Shown here: positions 1-9,797 of the stretch, piece after piece
Layout: each line of letters opens with the position of its first letter
Numbering within the stretch: position 1 is the stretch's first letter
Assembly (NCBI GenBank): GCA_002989075.1
Contig: PSQN01000004.1
Location: 1,944,488-2,008,487 of the forward strand
Direction: 5' to 3'
Source: Arthonia radiata
Taxonomy: Eukaryota; Ascomycota; Arthoniomycetes; Arthoniales; Arthoniaceae
Length of the DNA: 64,000 bases
Position numbers and translations under genes: made by a program
The notes under the pieces: model-generated
Databases searched by the model: none
Told to the model about the DNA's origin: nothing
Seen by the model: the letters and a program-made list of their open reading frames with translations, nothing else

Positions 1-2
1 AG

Positions 3-101
3 CCGGAAGACCCGACGAGGAGACCGTATCCAGACGTTGTGCAGTATTGGTGTATACAGCTCGAGCATGAGGCTGCTGTGAGACCAGAAGGTCAGCGATG
101 A
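3..101 (+). CDS. possible 3' end of a gene entering from the left
   Basis: From base 3 one frame stays open and reads like coding sequence (Pro/Asp/Arg/Tyr rich, ending in Glu-Gly-Gln-Arg) until a TGA at 99-101. No start is in the window, so this would be the last 32 codons of a gene lying mostly outside it. The other two frames also carry stops near here, so the call rests only on residue composition. No family is recognisable; it may be chance. Confidence 0.25.
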   Translation, partial: PEDPTRRPYPDVVQYWCIQLEHEAAVRPEGQR

Positions 102-748
102 TCGTTGTTGCTTACACTTTGTCCGAGGGCTTTCTTACTTGTGCCACACTGTCACTTTACGATTGCCCCGCCGATCTTTTTAGCGGTACACTATCCAAGC
201 TGAGCGCATTATGGCTACAAGCTGAAGCACAGCTGTACCTGCCAGCTCATGATGATTGTGTGACGATGCATGTCGAGGAACGCAAATTAGCAGAAACCTG
301 TCGATGAAGTCGTTGCCTCGATCTGCATTGTGCAGATAGCATACCTCTCTCACGCTGCGCTCAGATTGATGGCGGAGCAAGAACTGGATGCAAATCCGAT
401 ACCTCGATTCACAATGGTGCGACCAGGTCTACGAGCTTACGAATCGGGATTATTGTGCGACAAAACGATCCGTGCCGATTGCAGACCGTGACGCGAGTTG
501 ATCAGTAAGCAACACGTCACCTGCAATTCCAAAAAGCTCGAGACATCAGCTTTGGACTAATTGAACCTGGGAATGACCTTTCTGTCCGCTCATGCTTGTT
601 CCTCCCATGCTTTGGTTATCACCGAGCAGATTTTTCCTTTTTGGCGCCTGTTTGAGATTACTCACCTGGGCTCGCTTTCAGCAAGACTCGCTGCGTGTCA
701 CCTGGGATCAATTAAGCTTCAACAGAGGTATAGGCACGCGTGGCTCAA
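102..748. other. gene-free stretch
   Basis: About 650 bases without a convincing gene. The open frames are short, mostly begin at non-ATG codons and have no recognisable domains. The right part would hold the promoter of the small gene starting at 749. Confidence 0.5.
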
Positions 749-1153
749 ATGTTACATCTCCTCACACCGATCTCGCCAGTGGCACCAGCCAATGCGCCTG
801 TTGTCAGCAAGGACGAACGCCGTCGCCGCATCTCTGACTGCATGAATTGCGATCTAGATATCGCCAAAGAGTACGAGAAGTGGGTGAAGGCGAAACGAGA
901 TGAGACCTACGACCCTCCTGATCGTGGCACATGGAAGGAGTATCATCATGAGAAAGTCTTCGAGTTCATACCGCCCCAAGTCCACGACCGCGAGGAGCGC
1001 GAGGAGAAAGACGGCGAGCTAGAAAGGCTGTTCCTTGAGCTGTTCAAGAAACGAGTGAGAAGGGTCGCTGGCTCATCCAATCTACTTCGGTTGCATCATG
1101 TATACGAGCCGAAAACCCCAAAGGAAGGGCCGCCAAAGCGCGTCATTGCGTAA
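749..1153 (+). CDS. small unknown protein A, possible paralogue of the gene at 1835
   Basis: The first in-frame ATG gives 134 residues; the open frame extends 9 bases further only through a GTG. The protein is very charged: a basic stretch (Asp-Glu-Arg-Arg-Arg-Arg), a DCMNC motif, an acidic and basic middle, and a tail rich in Lys and Pro. No domain or targeting signal is recognised. The order of elements (DCxxC, a YExxV helix, an aromatic E-x-x-F segment, an acidic run before FKK, then L-H-L/H and a P-x-EGPP/REEP tail) matches the 113-residue protein starting at 1835, so the two may be tandem paralogues. No intron was needed. Function unknown. Confidence 0.5.
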   Translation: MLHLLTPISPVAPANAPVVSKDERRRRISDCMNCDLDIAKEYEKWVKAKRDETYDPPDRGTWKEYHHEKVFEFIPPQVHDREEREEKDGELERLFLELFKKRVRRVAGSSNLLRLHHVYEPKTPKEGPPKRVIA

Positions 1154-1834
1154 TTCTGAGGCTCGCTTTGGGATCACGTAGTTGGATGCTCCTCGGTAAG
1201 GGGAGCTTTTTGTACCACGTTCTCAACCGCAGACTGAACGTTCCAATCTGCACGCACCTTGCATGAGCGAAGCATGGCCGTTCATTGTTCCAGTCCTTGA
1301 TGAAGTCCGATCAAAGACGGTGGCCGGAGCGACGATGCACCCTGAAGACCACAAAAATGGATTCACAGCATCGACCACTCGCAGTACCATCGAGAGGGAG
1401 CTGGCAGGATGCTAGGCATCTGGCGGCGCAGTCTATCTCGCTAGGAGACTGATGATGGTAATGTCTCGCCGTAATAGCTTGTCATTCGACCGGAACAAGA
1501 TAAAGACGCGACGAGCCCTTCCTATATGGCTCTTTCTACGAGTGCCACGTCGTCTCGTCGTCACAGGGAGAAAGACATCTTAATGTATAGCTTTTGTTTT
1601 TCGATACTAAAGGCTCTTCGCTCGTTAGCTGATATTTAGTAGAATCACATACGGTGCACTCGCCTCCCAAGACGTATTCGTGTATCAGTTTCAGAGTTGT
1701 CAATCAGTCCACACTACATACAGGCAATCACGCTCTTTCTATCTTTGATCGGACAAGAGCAGCGCGATAGTATCACTGCATAAACCAGACAGTAGTACTC
1801 TTCCAAACTCACTTATCATATCCAAAACAGCACA
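1154..1834. other. gene-free stretch between two small unknown genes
   Basis: About 680 bases with no supported gene. It should contain the 3' UTR of the first small gene and the promoter of the second. I see no repeats or RNA-gene features. Confidence 0.5.
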
Positions 1835-2176
1835 ATGCACCCCCGCATCTTCGACTGTAGCGCCTGCACACCACCCGAGCTTGCCAACCTCTACGAAGCC
1901 TACGTTAACGCCGTCATCTACGAAGTCTACAACGTCAGCACTCGTGACGCCGTGGTGGAAATGGAACCCCGGATCTTCCACTACACGTCTTTTCCGGCCA
2001 GCACGCACGAACAGGACGAAGAATTTGAGACGAAGGTCCTGGCGGTCTTCAAGAAGCATCGGCAGGGCCTCGATCGAATGCTGCATCTGGCGGAGGGGCA
2101 CCATCATTATTGGCCGATCAGTCCTAGGGAGGAGCCGATGGACGTTTATCGGCGGCGGCAGGCTGTAAATGTATAG
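1835..2176 (+). CDS. small unknown protein B, possible paralogue of the gene at 749
   Basis: A 113-residue single-exon frame with a good start context (cacaATG). It begins with a DCSAC motif, continues with a YEAYV helix-like segment, an acidic EQDEEFE run, FKKHR, a His-rich patch (GHHHYW) and a PREEPMD tail. No known domain, signal peptide or membrane segment is seen. The element order follows the protein at 749-1153, so local duplication followed by strong divergence is a reasonable inference. An antisense frame of 122 codons overlaps it but begins at a weaker context and reads as low-complexity Val/Leu/Arg, so the plus frame is preferred. Function unknown. Confidence 0.5.
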   Translation: MHPRIFDCSACTPPELANLYEAYVNAVIYEVYNVSTRDAVVEMEPRIFHYTSFPASTHEQDEEFETKVLAVFKKHRQGLDRMLHLAEGHHHYWPISPREEPMDVYRRRQAVNV

Positions 2177-2651
2177 GCATCGTCAGCACGTCACTCGCGC
2201 CGAGCAGTTGGGCATGCTTGCGAGCTCGATGAGCGCACGAAATCCTCTCGCCATCTCCTCACGCGCATCAAGTCTCAAGGCCCAAGTGCCATCTCATCTC
2301 ATACGCGACGCGTATGAACGGCACCAACAATCCCCGGCCACGCACAGGTGTTGAGGGTACTTTGACGCGCTCTACTGGGCCATAAAGCGGGGATATGTGA
2401 CGCACCCGACACGCGAGGAGGGGATGGATCGCAAAGTGTTGCGCGCGACTGAGCTGCAACATGCTCGATGATGACTTGAGGCACTTCCTGCAATGCATTA
2501 CATATGCTCGGTTGATCTACCGAGTAGGCAGTAATGCACGTTTCTATTGCTTCGAGAACAAGACAAGCCGGAGCAACTCGGTTCTGCAAGACGAACGCGT
2601 GGGATATCATATTGCTCAACTCACCTCTCGCTCTTACCTCAGCTCTCACAG
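2177..2651. other. gene-free stretch
   Basis: About 475 bases between the 3' end of a plus-strand small gene and the 3' end of the convergent CBS/PB1 gene. Only short overlapping open frames are present; nothing is supported. Confidence 0.5.
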
Positions 2652-4696
2652 CTACCGATTCCCACTCCGTCCCATCGCAAACACGCCCACAATCACCACC
2701 GCCAGTACCGCAACCGCACCCGGCAATAATAGTTCGTTAGGCACGCCACTAATCACCTGCTCCTGCTCTTGTTTCTGCGCTCTTCGTCCTTTCCGTGACT
2801 TTCGTTCCGCATCCTCGTCCTCGCTACCCAACTCCTCACTCACAAATCGTTTTCTCCGGTCCCTCAACTCCCTGCTATCCGATAAGCCAGGCTGCGGCTC
2901 CACAGTCGATGAGTGCGGCGGCTTCTCCGGATCGTGCACAAACAGATCTACCTTTTCTTTCTTATTCTTTCGCGCCATGTCTATCGCCTCGAGTAGATCT
3001 TGGTCCGTGGTGATGGAGACAGTGTCGCCTTCGTTGTCCAGATAGCTGAGCGCGAAGCCTGACCGTCCCATCTTGCCCTCTGTGACCTCTGGCTCGCCGC
3101 CGACTGCGTCGATTTCATTGCCCAGTTTCGCTTTGACGTTCGACACGAACTCCTCCATCCCGCTTGATGCTACAACTTGCAGCCTGTGCACCCTGCCACT
3201 TGGCGCTTTGAACTTGAATGCGAATGGATTTTCTTCTACTGGTGTCAGACCCGCGACCACACTACGATCCTCGAGGTCATCACCATGATGCGACGCGCTC
3301 TCATTCGGCATAACGCTGTCGCCTCTTTCAAAGCCCGGTCGTGGCTCTTCGGGCGAGACCGCGGATCTTGTGATAGGCGTGCGCGGCATCCCGCTGCCTT
3401 GCCCTGACACCTGCGATTCGGTATCATGATCCATGCTGAGCCAGAACTTCTGCCAGGCGGGCCCTTCGCCCTCGCCTGTGGACATGCTGTTGATCTGGTC
3501 GAGGGTCGCATAGGTGAGCTTAAGGACGTCGACCATACCTACAATCTCGCCGGCATCGCTCATTACGGGGAGGTTCAGGTAGTGGCCGTCGTGCATCTTG
3601 CGCAATGCGGCTTGAATAGACATGTCCATCGGCGCGAAGTCCGGGTGCGGCGTCATCACACGGACAACGCTGGTCTTCTCGGGCTCGAGCGCGGCGGCAA
3701 TAACGCGGAGTACGACATCTTTGCTTGTAAAGATGCCGGTGATGGAGCCCTGATCTTGCACGAGGACGGCAGTAGTGTGGTGTTCTTTCATGATTTGCGC
3801 GGCTTCTTTGACGGTCGTGCGTACGGAAACGGTGGCAGGTGGGAGACCATTCAAGACAGATTCAAGTGTAGGTCCAGACATCTTCTGTCGAAGCGCTTCG
3901 ACATACTGGATGATTTGCTGAGGTTGGCTGGAGCCGAGCTCGGCTTGTACGCCCTGGACGGCATCGTACAAGGCGCGTGAAGAGGAGTAGGCGCGCTCGA
4001 GCTTCTCCATAGCGTCGTAGAAGCATTTCGTAATATCAAGAATGCCGGAGATGTCGTGGTTTTCGTCCATGACTGGGAGATGTCGAAAGCCTTTGCGTAC
4101 CATGAGGTCAAGGGCATCTGTCGCGCTCGTGTCTGTTTTCGCACAGAGAGGGTTCTTCGTCATGATATCTGCAATCGTGACGCTTGTGGCCTTGATACCC
4201 GCACCAACAACTCGAAATGCGAGGTCCTTGGCTGTAAAGATGCCTGCTATTCTTTCGTCGTCGTCTGTTACCAAGACACAGTCTTCTCGCTTGGCTGCCA
4301 TAAGCTGCGCAGCTTCTGCGACAGTCATCGAAGGTTTGATCTGGAGCGCTTGACTAGGCTTGAGCGACAATACCGAGCCTGGCGGGGCTTTGCGCGTGGT
4401 TCGAGAGCGTGGGACGCCATTCTTGCGCTTGTTGAGGTTCTGTTCCGCTTTGATGCGGATAGCCTGAGGTTCGATCAGCGGTGCATACGGCTTCAGTAGC
4501 ATGCATTTATCCATACTTCGTCGCGCTTGGACTGTTTCGCTCGGCTTGCGCTCAGCGTTGAGCCCCCGGCTTCGCTCATTCCTCCACCTGGCGTTGACGG
4601 TGCATGGCCGTCAAGAGCTGGGCGAGGGATGCCCGAGGAGTTGTTATATGATTTCGAGGCCTTGGGAGTGCCTCTGACCGTGCCGACGCCAGACAT
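2652..4696 (-). CDS. MUG70: CBS-domain and PB1-domain tail-anchored protein, MUG70 type
   Basis: A protein of about 663 residues in two exons, 4517-4696 and 2652-4463, joined across a 53-nt intron (4464-4516; donor GTATGG, acceptor CTCAG). The start is the ATG in acaATGTCTGGC. Splicing restores the family's continuous N-terminal motif SKRDE-AIRxKxEQNLNKR. Four CBS motifs (roughly residues 95-215 and 255-380) carry the repeated VTDDDERIAGIFTAKDLAFR-type pattern; CBS pairs bind adenosyl ligands. A PB1 domain follows (about 465-560), a protein-interaction fold. The C-terminus is a Lys/Glu-rich region and one hydrophobic helix, consistent with a tail anchor. Fission yeast mug70 is the named relative; its biochemical role is not established. 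It shares a 249-bp promoter region with divergent RPS26. Confidence 0.9.
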
Positions 4697-4945
4697 TGTT
4701 GATTTAAGAGTCTTCTGACAGCGTGTGGTAGTGGATAAAGAGTCAGACAAGATCAGATGCGCACCTCACGCGTCACAAAGTTTCTCGTGGTTGCTAAGGG
4801 GACCCTCTCCCTCCGCTCTCCGCCGATCCGGGATGTCCCGCTGCCAAGACTTAAACCCACGAACGAATTTCACTGCACCGACCTCACCGTCACCATACGC
4901 GCCGCGTCTTCTGAGACTTGGATCATCACACACAACACCGCCAAC

Positions 4946-5442
4946 ATGGTCAAGAAGCGCGCATCCAACGGTCGTAACAAGAAGGGCCGTGGTCATGTCA
5001 AGCCCGTCCGCTGCTCCAACTGCTCGCGATGCACACCCAAAGACAAGGCCATCAAGCGATTCACCATCCGCAACATGGTCGAGTCGGCCGCCATTCGTAT
5101 GCTCGATCTCACGGTCTTGTTCGTCGTGAAACGTGTCGGCTGACTGAAAGCGCAGGTGATATCTCTGACGCCTCAGTCTTTGCCGAATACGCCGTACCCA
5201 AGATGTACTTGAAGCTTCAGTACTGCGTCTCCTGCGCCATCCACGGAAAGATCGTGCGGTACGATATTTGTCTTCTTTACTAATGGTATCGACGTTCCTG
5301 ACAAATCCGCAGTGTCCGATCCAGAGAAGGCCGCCGCAACCGTGCTCCCCCACCACGGGTACGATACAACAAGGACGGCAAGAAGATCAACCCTCAGCAG
5401 GCGGCGAGAGTGGCAGGCGGCGCTGGTCAAGGAACCGGATGA
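4946..5442 (+). CDS. RPS26: 40S ribosomal protein eS26 (RPS26)
   Basis: Cytosolic small-subunit protein eS26, which sits near the mRNA exit channel. Three exons are read: 4946-5096, 5156-5258 and 5313-5442, with introns of 59 and 54 nt (donors GTATGC and GTACGA, acceptors GCGCAG and CGCAG, branch motifs CTGAC and ACTAAT). The joined frame gives 127 residues, close to the family length. It shows the N-terminal KKRxxNGRxKKGRGH motif, the zinc-binding cysteine pairs (CSNCSRC and YCVSC), [13 protein letters not shown], and a Lys/Gln/Gly tail. The start follows ccaacATGG, a strong context. It is divergent from the MUG70-type gene. Confidence 0.97.
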
Positions 5443-5813
5443 AGGATTAAAAGGCACTCTGTGATGATAGGCGTGGAATGCAATGCAGCGGGTTCTCGTC
5501 AATTGATGGACGAGCCATCAAGATTGCACTGAGCTCTACATGCACGGGATGACTGATCCAGCGGAGGTCGTCAGTGACTGTCATAGAATGATCGAAGTCT
5601 CACAATACATGATTGTGCGCTGGCATGAATCCGTCCTTTGGTGTCTGAAGCGCTGGTCATCCTCCAATCGTTACGGCTTCTTTGCTCGTGATGGCCAACA
5701 TATAGCTCTCCTCTCTGCGCCGTTACTATGCGTTGCCCATGCTTTCACAATATGTGCTCCTGCATCAATGAATGCAAGGCGCTGCCAGAAATTCGACTTT
5801 TTGTTGGAATCTC
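5443..5813. other. convergent intergenic stretch
   Basis: About 370 bases between the stop codons of convergent RPS26 and eIF3k. No gene, RNA gene or repeat is recognised; it should hold both 3' UTRs and polyadenylation regions. Confidence 0.5.
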
Positions 5814-6720
5814 TCAAGCAGGCTGCTCAAACCCCCTCCTCACAACGCGCGCAAACTGATCAAACTTCACACTCTCCCGCACCACCGTCCCCTTCGCCTC
5901 ATTATCCTTGTTCGTGGGCACCTTCACCATCGCCCCCTCCACCCTCCACCCGCACACATCGCCCACAAACTTTTCAAACGCGCCCCCGTGCAGTTCCAGC
6001 CAGTCCTCCAAGATATCCCGCTGCACCTCTCGTACTGCCTGGCTCACCGTCGCCGCTATCCGTACGCGCATCAGCTCGCCGAAGCCACTGACGCCGGCTG
6101 TGAGATCTGTGTAGAGATCATCGCTGCGCAGGATCCGCCAGAAACCCTTGTAGTCGGCGGCTGAGAGGAGTTCGTTGAGCCTGGTAAGTTTTTGTACCGC
6201 TTCAGCAAGAGGCGGCGATGCGGCGTTCTGTGGCTTGTTGAGGAGCGTAGAGGGTGGTAGGAGGTGGAGACACAGTGAGAAGTCCGGGGAGGGGAAGACG
6301 GTGAACGCTTTGACGAGGATGCCGGTGATGGATTCTTCGTGAGAGAGATGCGGATTAAATTGGTATCTGGGGACACTGGTCAGTCACTGCGCTTGCGAAA
6401 GTACTTTGGAGATCATGTAACAGAATAGACTCAGATAGAGCTAATAAGAAACGTCACAAGCGCAAGGCGCATCAGATAATAGAGAACGTTGTGGTAAGTT
6501 TTGTTCATCATTGTAGACAGGAGCATGGGGATATCAGAAAGGCAAGGTCGTACAATTTTAGTAGAGCGAGATTGGCGTAGCAGTCGTATGTCTGGTTTTC
6601 GCACTGCTGTTGGACGTATTCTTGGAAGACTTGTGTGGTTTGTGGGTTATATCGGTCTAGGCCGTTGAGGATGGTATCGATGTGCTCTGGTCGGTCGGGC
6701 GCCTCATCAAAGGCAGGCAT
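5814..6720 (-). CDS. EIF3K: translation initiation factor eIF3 subunit K
   Basis: Non-core subunit K of eIF3 in the 43S pre-initiation complex. Two exons, 6554-6720 and 5814-6366, flank a 187-nt intron (6367-6553; donor GTACGA, acceptor CCCCAG). Splicing turns ...ALLKL into the family's LLKLYQFNPHL segment in frame, which fixes the junction. The 239-residue product matches the usual size. Hallmarks are [17 protein letters not shown] near the N-terminus, [15 protein letters not shown], the [10 protein letters not shown] helix of the HAM/PCI-like part, and the C-terminal winged-helix region with [15 protein letters not shown]. The ATG at 6720 is the only sensible start; an upstream GTG was rejected. 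The gene is divergent from the pRiA4b-like gene, 259 bp apart. Confidence 0.94.
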
Positions 6721-6833
6721 TTCGGATAAGAGCACGCTCTAGATTGGATCTAGTTGAACCGCCAACATGTTTCGCATCGATGGAGAGCGCAAAAGAAAGG
6801 TGGGTGTGATTTGCGAGAACGACGGCATGACAT

Positions 6834-6839
6834 CACGTG
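6834..6839. promoter_or_regulatory. CACGTG box in a divergent promoter
   Basis: A perfect CACGTG palindrome lies between the start codons of eIF3k (minus) and the pRiA4b-like gene (plus), about 115 and 140 bp from them. CACGTG is the binding site of basic helix-loop-helix factors such as CBF1. Whether this copy is used is unknown; one such hexamer is expected every few kb by chance. Confidence 0.2.
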
Positions 6840-6979
6840 CCCGCGCGCCGCACAAAAAATAGCGTGTTTTGAGAACGCGACCTCGAAGATGTTTCGATGG
6901 CCCGGAATGTTCTCTCACATTGGTCATACTACTATGTACATCGCTCATTGACTACTTTGCTTCTTGAAACACATCTACC

Positions 6980-7938
6980 ATGCCTAAAGCGACTGCGAAC
7001 CGCACCATGCAGACAGCCCGCTACGTTCCCCTCAAAGAACGTAGCGCGAACGCTTCTAAACAAGAGCAGGTACCGTCTAACAAGGAATCTAAGGATACCA
7101 TGGCTGCTAAGCAACAGCAGCCTACTGAATCCGCGCAGAACAAGACAGCAGCGTCGGGCGCCAGCGGCAGTCACTTGACTCTTCCCACAGCGCAATCTAA
7201 CTACCTCGTCCAGGTCCGACTTGACACGGTTGATGACCCCAACGTGACGCGCATCTTATCTCTGCCACCGACTCTGAAATTCTCTCAAATCCACCGCGTC
7301 CTCCAGATCGCGTTCAACTGGGCTTCGATCCATGCCCACTCCTTCGAAGTCTGGACATCTGACTTCCAAGGGATGACCATGAACTCTCGGCCCATGGTGT
7401 CAACAGGCTTCGTATTGAGACGGATGATATGCTCGACTTGGGTGGCACGGGCGGCGACGACACGCCAACAGTGAACGAGAAAGAAATCACCCTCGAACAG
7501 GTCTACGAAGACCCGAGGTTCAAAGGCAAAGCGGTCATCGAGTATGAGTACGACCACGGCGACTCATGGGCGCACATTTTCCGTCTCCTTGGACGTGCAT
7601 CTGCCGACCTGAACACACAAATGCATGCCCCAGAAGGCCTCAAGGTCTTCTGCATTGGTGGCGAGGGTCACCACGTTGCTGAAGATTGTGGGTCTGGCCC
7701 TGGATGGGCCGACCTGAAAGAGGCGTTCAAGAAGGGAAAGAGAGGCGATCCTGATGACACGCGAGGCTGGTACCAAAGTGATTGCGCAAACGGTGGGAAG
7801 GAAAAGTTTGATCCCTACCAATGGGACATCTTCGAGGTGAATGAGAGGCTAGCGAAGGCCTTCAGTCCAGAAGTGTTGGGATTGCACCCCGCTACAGCGC
7901 TCTCCGAGGATTTAGACGATAGTGAGGAAGATTATTGA
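6980..7938 (+). CDS. pRiA4b ORF-3-like domain protein, with an internal frame change
   Basis: A protein with the fold first named for plasmid pRiA4b ORF-3, common in fungi and of unknown function. The first part (ATG at 6980, ctaccATG context) has a Ser/Gln/Lys-rich leader and then YLVQVRLDTVDDPNVTRIL, LKFSQIHRVLQIAFNWASIH and HAHSFEV. The second part, in another frame from about 7408, supplies LRIETDDMLDLGG, ITLEQVYEDPRFKGK, the signature VIEYEYDHGDSWAHIF and a conserved C-terminus GWYQSDC...KFDPYQWDIFEVN. The halves belong to one domain, so they must join near 7349-7419. A 71-nt intron (7349-7419, donor GTCTGG, acceptor TTGAG) would restore frame but has weak splice sites; otherwise a one-base frameshift is present. 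Confidence 0.75.
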
Positions 7939-8218
7939 AGTTGGTGCCTTGATGTACTCGTAGTACGATCACGTGACGGATAAGTGTTGACTCACTGTCA
8001 GGCATTAGTGGGTGCTGTGTCTCGGGCCTGTAAGTAAGACGTTAGGTATGCTTGCCCACTCAAGCGGCTGAGACGCCTCTTCGTCTGAGGTGCTTGGGGC
8101 CAATCGCATTGTAGTTGCGGCTATTGAAGCGCGTTGACATTGCTTTGTACCTTGGGAGCTTTCGCGCAGATAGGCTGATGGTCGTTTTTGCTGCAGGACT
8201 TGGCCTTGCATGCAGCGT

Positions 8219-9469
8219 TCATCCAACCCCCCAGCATTCTACACCTAATATCTCGAAGCTGCCTTTGCCGGCGCCAGTGCCGCCGCTTTCGGACTCTTCG
8301 CTGAGTGGCTCATTCCCAAAAGTGGGGCAGCTCTGACTGATGCCCTTGTCCAGGCTATTGTCTAGCCAGAGTCCATAGTGGCCGTCGCCTCCGCCTATGC
8401 TGAAGAAGCCTTGTTCGCAGAAAATAAGATAATCGTTCTCTCCACTATAGGGGAAAGCTTTGAAACGTATCCTCTCCGGCGTGCTGAGCCCAGATCGCGG
8501 TGTTGCTGTACCTGAGTCTGGCATGGAGTCTGCGCCGAGCAGGCCATTGCCGTTCGCAGATATGGCTCTACCGGGCGGCCTACTCCTGTTTGATGATACT
8601 GTAGTTGTAGATCTCGTGGCATGCGTTGTGTCTTCGCTGGGCGGCGGTGGCAGGTCGCCCAGTGTCGGTATTTGCGGAAGTACTGCTGCTCTCCACAAGA
8701 AGCATTCGCCATGTCCATAATAGTGCCCACCACTAGGCTTTGGCGCGTCTGTAAGGTATGCGCCGAAAACACCTCCAAGACTGTCTTTTACTACCATGAC
8801 GAAGCCACCCTGGTATTTCGACACGGTATGGGCAGTCGCGCCGCCAAATTCTGAAGAGTTGCATGCGGAGTATAGCGTGCTCAGTGACGATCCATCCTGC
8901 TCCAGTGAGAACGCAAGCCGCCATTCATTCACCAATTGTAGTCGCGGTGGGACAAGCAACCTGATCTCTTCAGCGACAGTCCGCGCAAGTAATCGTGCAT
9001 CTGATCGGGTGGACGTTTTGTATCCGGTCAAGGTGAGGGGTGTAAGTGGAGGTGGCTGAAAAGGTGGCGTTAGATGCCGTCGCGGAGGCGTAAAGCTACC
9101 GTTCCACGTAGGCGAAAGAGGTGAGTTGAGGTTCGAGGAGTTGAACGTGGAAGCGGTTGGTGACAACGAGGAGGTGATGTCTTGGGAGGACAAACGTCGC
9201 CATGCGGAGGACAAGGTGTGCCTCACCGGATATGAGAGATAGTTTGAAGCGCGTTGAGATGCTCCGTTAATGTTTTGCTGCCATCTCGGCCCGCGACTCG
9301 CGTCGACAGGCGCGTCGAAGTCTTGCTCTTTTTCGTTGCGATTCAGGCGCGATGCTTGCGGGGCTAGCGATCGTGAGGGAGGGGTATGTGAAGGAAACGG
9401 TCGTGCTACTGAAATATTAGTGGGGATAGGCGGGTCCTCGTTAGGATCTGAGTCTAACAGAGAAGCCAT
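8219..9469 (-). CDS. OXR1: oxidation resistance protein OXR1 (TLDc domain)
   Basis: A 416-residue single-exon protein. The start is the first ATG (gcaATGGCT); the frame extends upstream only to a GTG. The first 170 residues are Ser/Pro rich and disordered. The rest is a TLDc domain: LTLTGYKTSTRSDARLLA, WRLAFSLEQDGSSLSTLYSAC, FVMVVKDSLGGVFGAYLTDAPK, GHGECFLWR, then after a Ser/Pro insertion NDYLIFCEQGFFSIGGGDGHYGLW, FGNEPLS and the C-terminal FEILGVECWGVG. TLDc proteins protect against oxidative damage, and yeast Oxr1 also acts on V-ATPase disassembly. The roughly 85-residue insertion splitting the domain is commonly seen in fungal members. Confidence 0.95.
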   Translation of the reverse strand: MASLLDSDPNEDPPIPTNISVARPFPSHTPPSRSLAPQASRLNRNEKEQDFDAPVDASRGPRWQQNINGASQRASNYLSYPVRHTLSSAWRRLSSQDITSSLSPTASTFNSSNLNSPLSPTWNGSFTPPRRHLTPPFQPPPLTPLTLTGYKTSTRSDARLLARTVAEEIRLLVPPRLQLVNEWRLAFSLEQDGSSLSTLYSACNSSEFGGATAHTVSKYQGGFVMVVKDSLGGVFGAYLTDAPKPSGGHYYGHGECFLWRAAVLPQIPTLGDLPPPPSEDTTHATRSTTTVSSNRSRPPGRAISANGNGLLGADSMPDSGTATPRSGLSTPERIRFKAFPYSGENDYLIFCEQGFFSIGGGDGHYGLWLDNSLDKGISQSCPTFGNEPLSEESESGGTGAGKGSFEILGVECWGVG

Positions 9470-9797
9470 TGCAGGAGAATTTTTGGATGCAGAGGGATTG
9501 TGTATTGACGATTCAGGAACGCGCACAAAGCCAATAGAGGTCTCGTTTCAGCCCTTTCGGAGCTCATCACTGTGCCGCAATGGCGTCGGGAGCACCCGCT
9601 GTCTGAAACAACGCCCCGTGGAAGGGCAGGTTAGGCAGATCTTGACGGGATTATATTGTGGCGAGTGTTGATCAACAGGGCAATGCTAGGACATTGATTG
9701 AACCAATGGAGATACCAATATCGGAGCATGTAGGGGTTTGGAACATCTCGGCGATAGCATACACATGTCAATGGAGTGATTCAGCCTCCGACCGCAT
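9470..9797. other. intergenic stretch upstream of OXR1
   Basis: About 330 bases between the OXR1 start and the HOP2 stop, both on the minus strand. It holds the OXR1 promoter and the HOP2 3' UTR. No motif stands out. Confidence 0.4.

Noticed and set aside
98-307. Open plus-strand frame of 69 codons
   Set aside because: No domain, composition or context supports it, and it overlaps an equally open minus-strand frame.
7969-7976. TCACGTGA palindrome
   Set aside because: It lies between two convergent genes, not in a promoter, so a regulatory role is unlikely.
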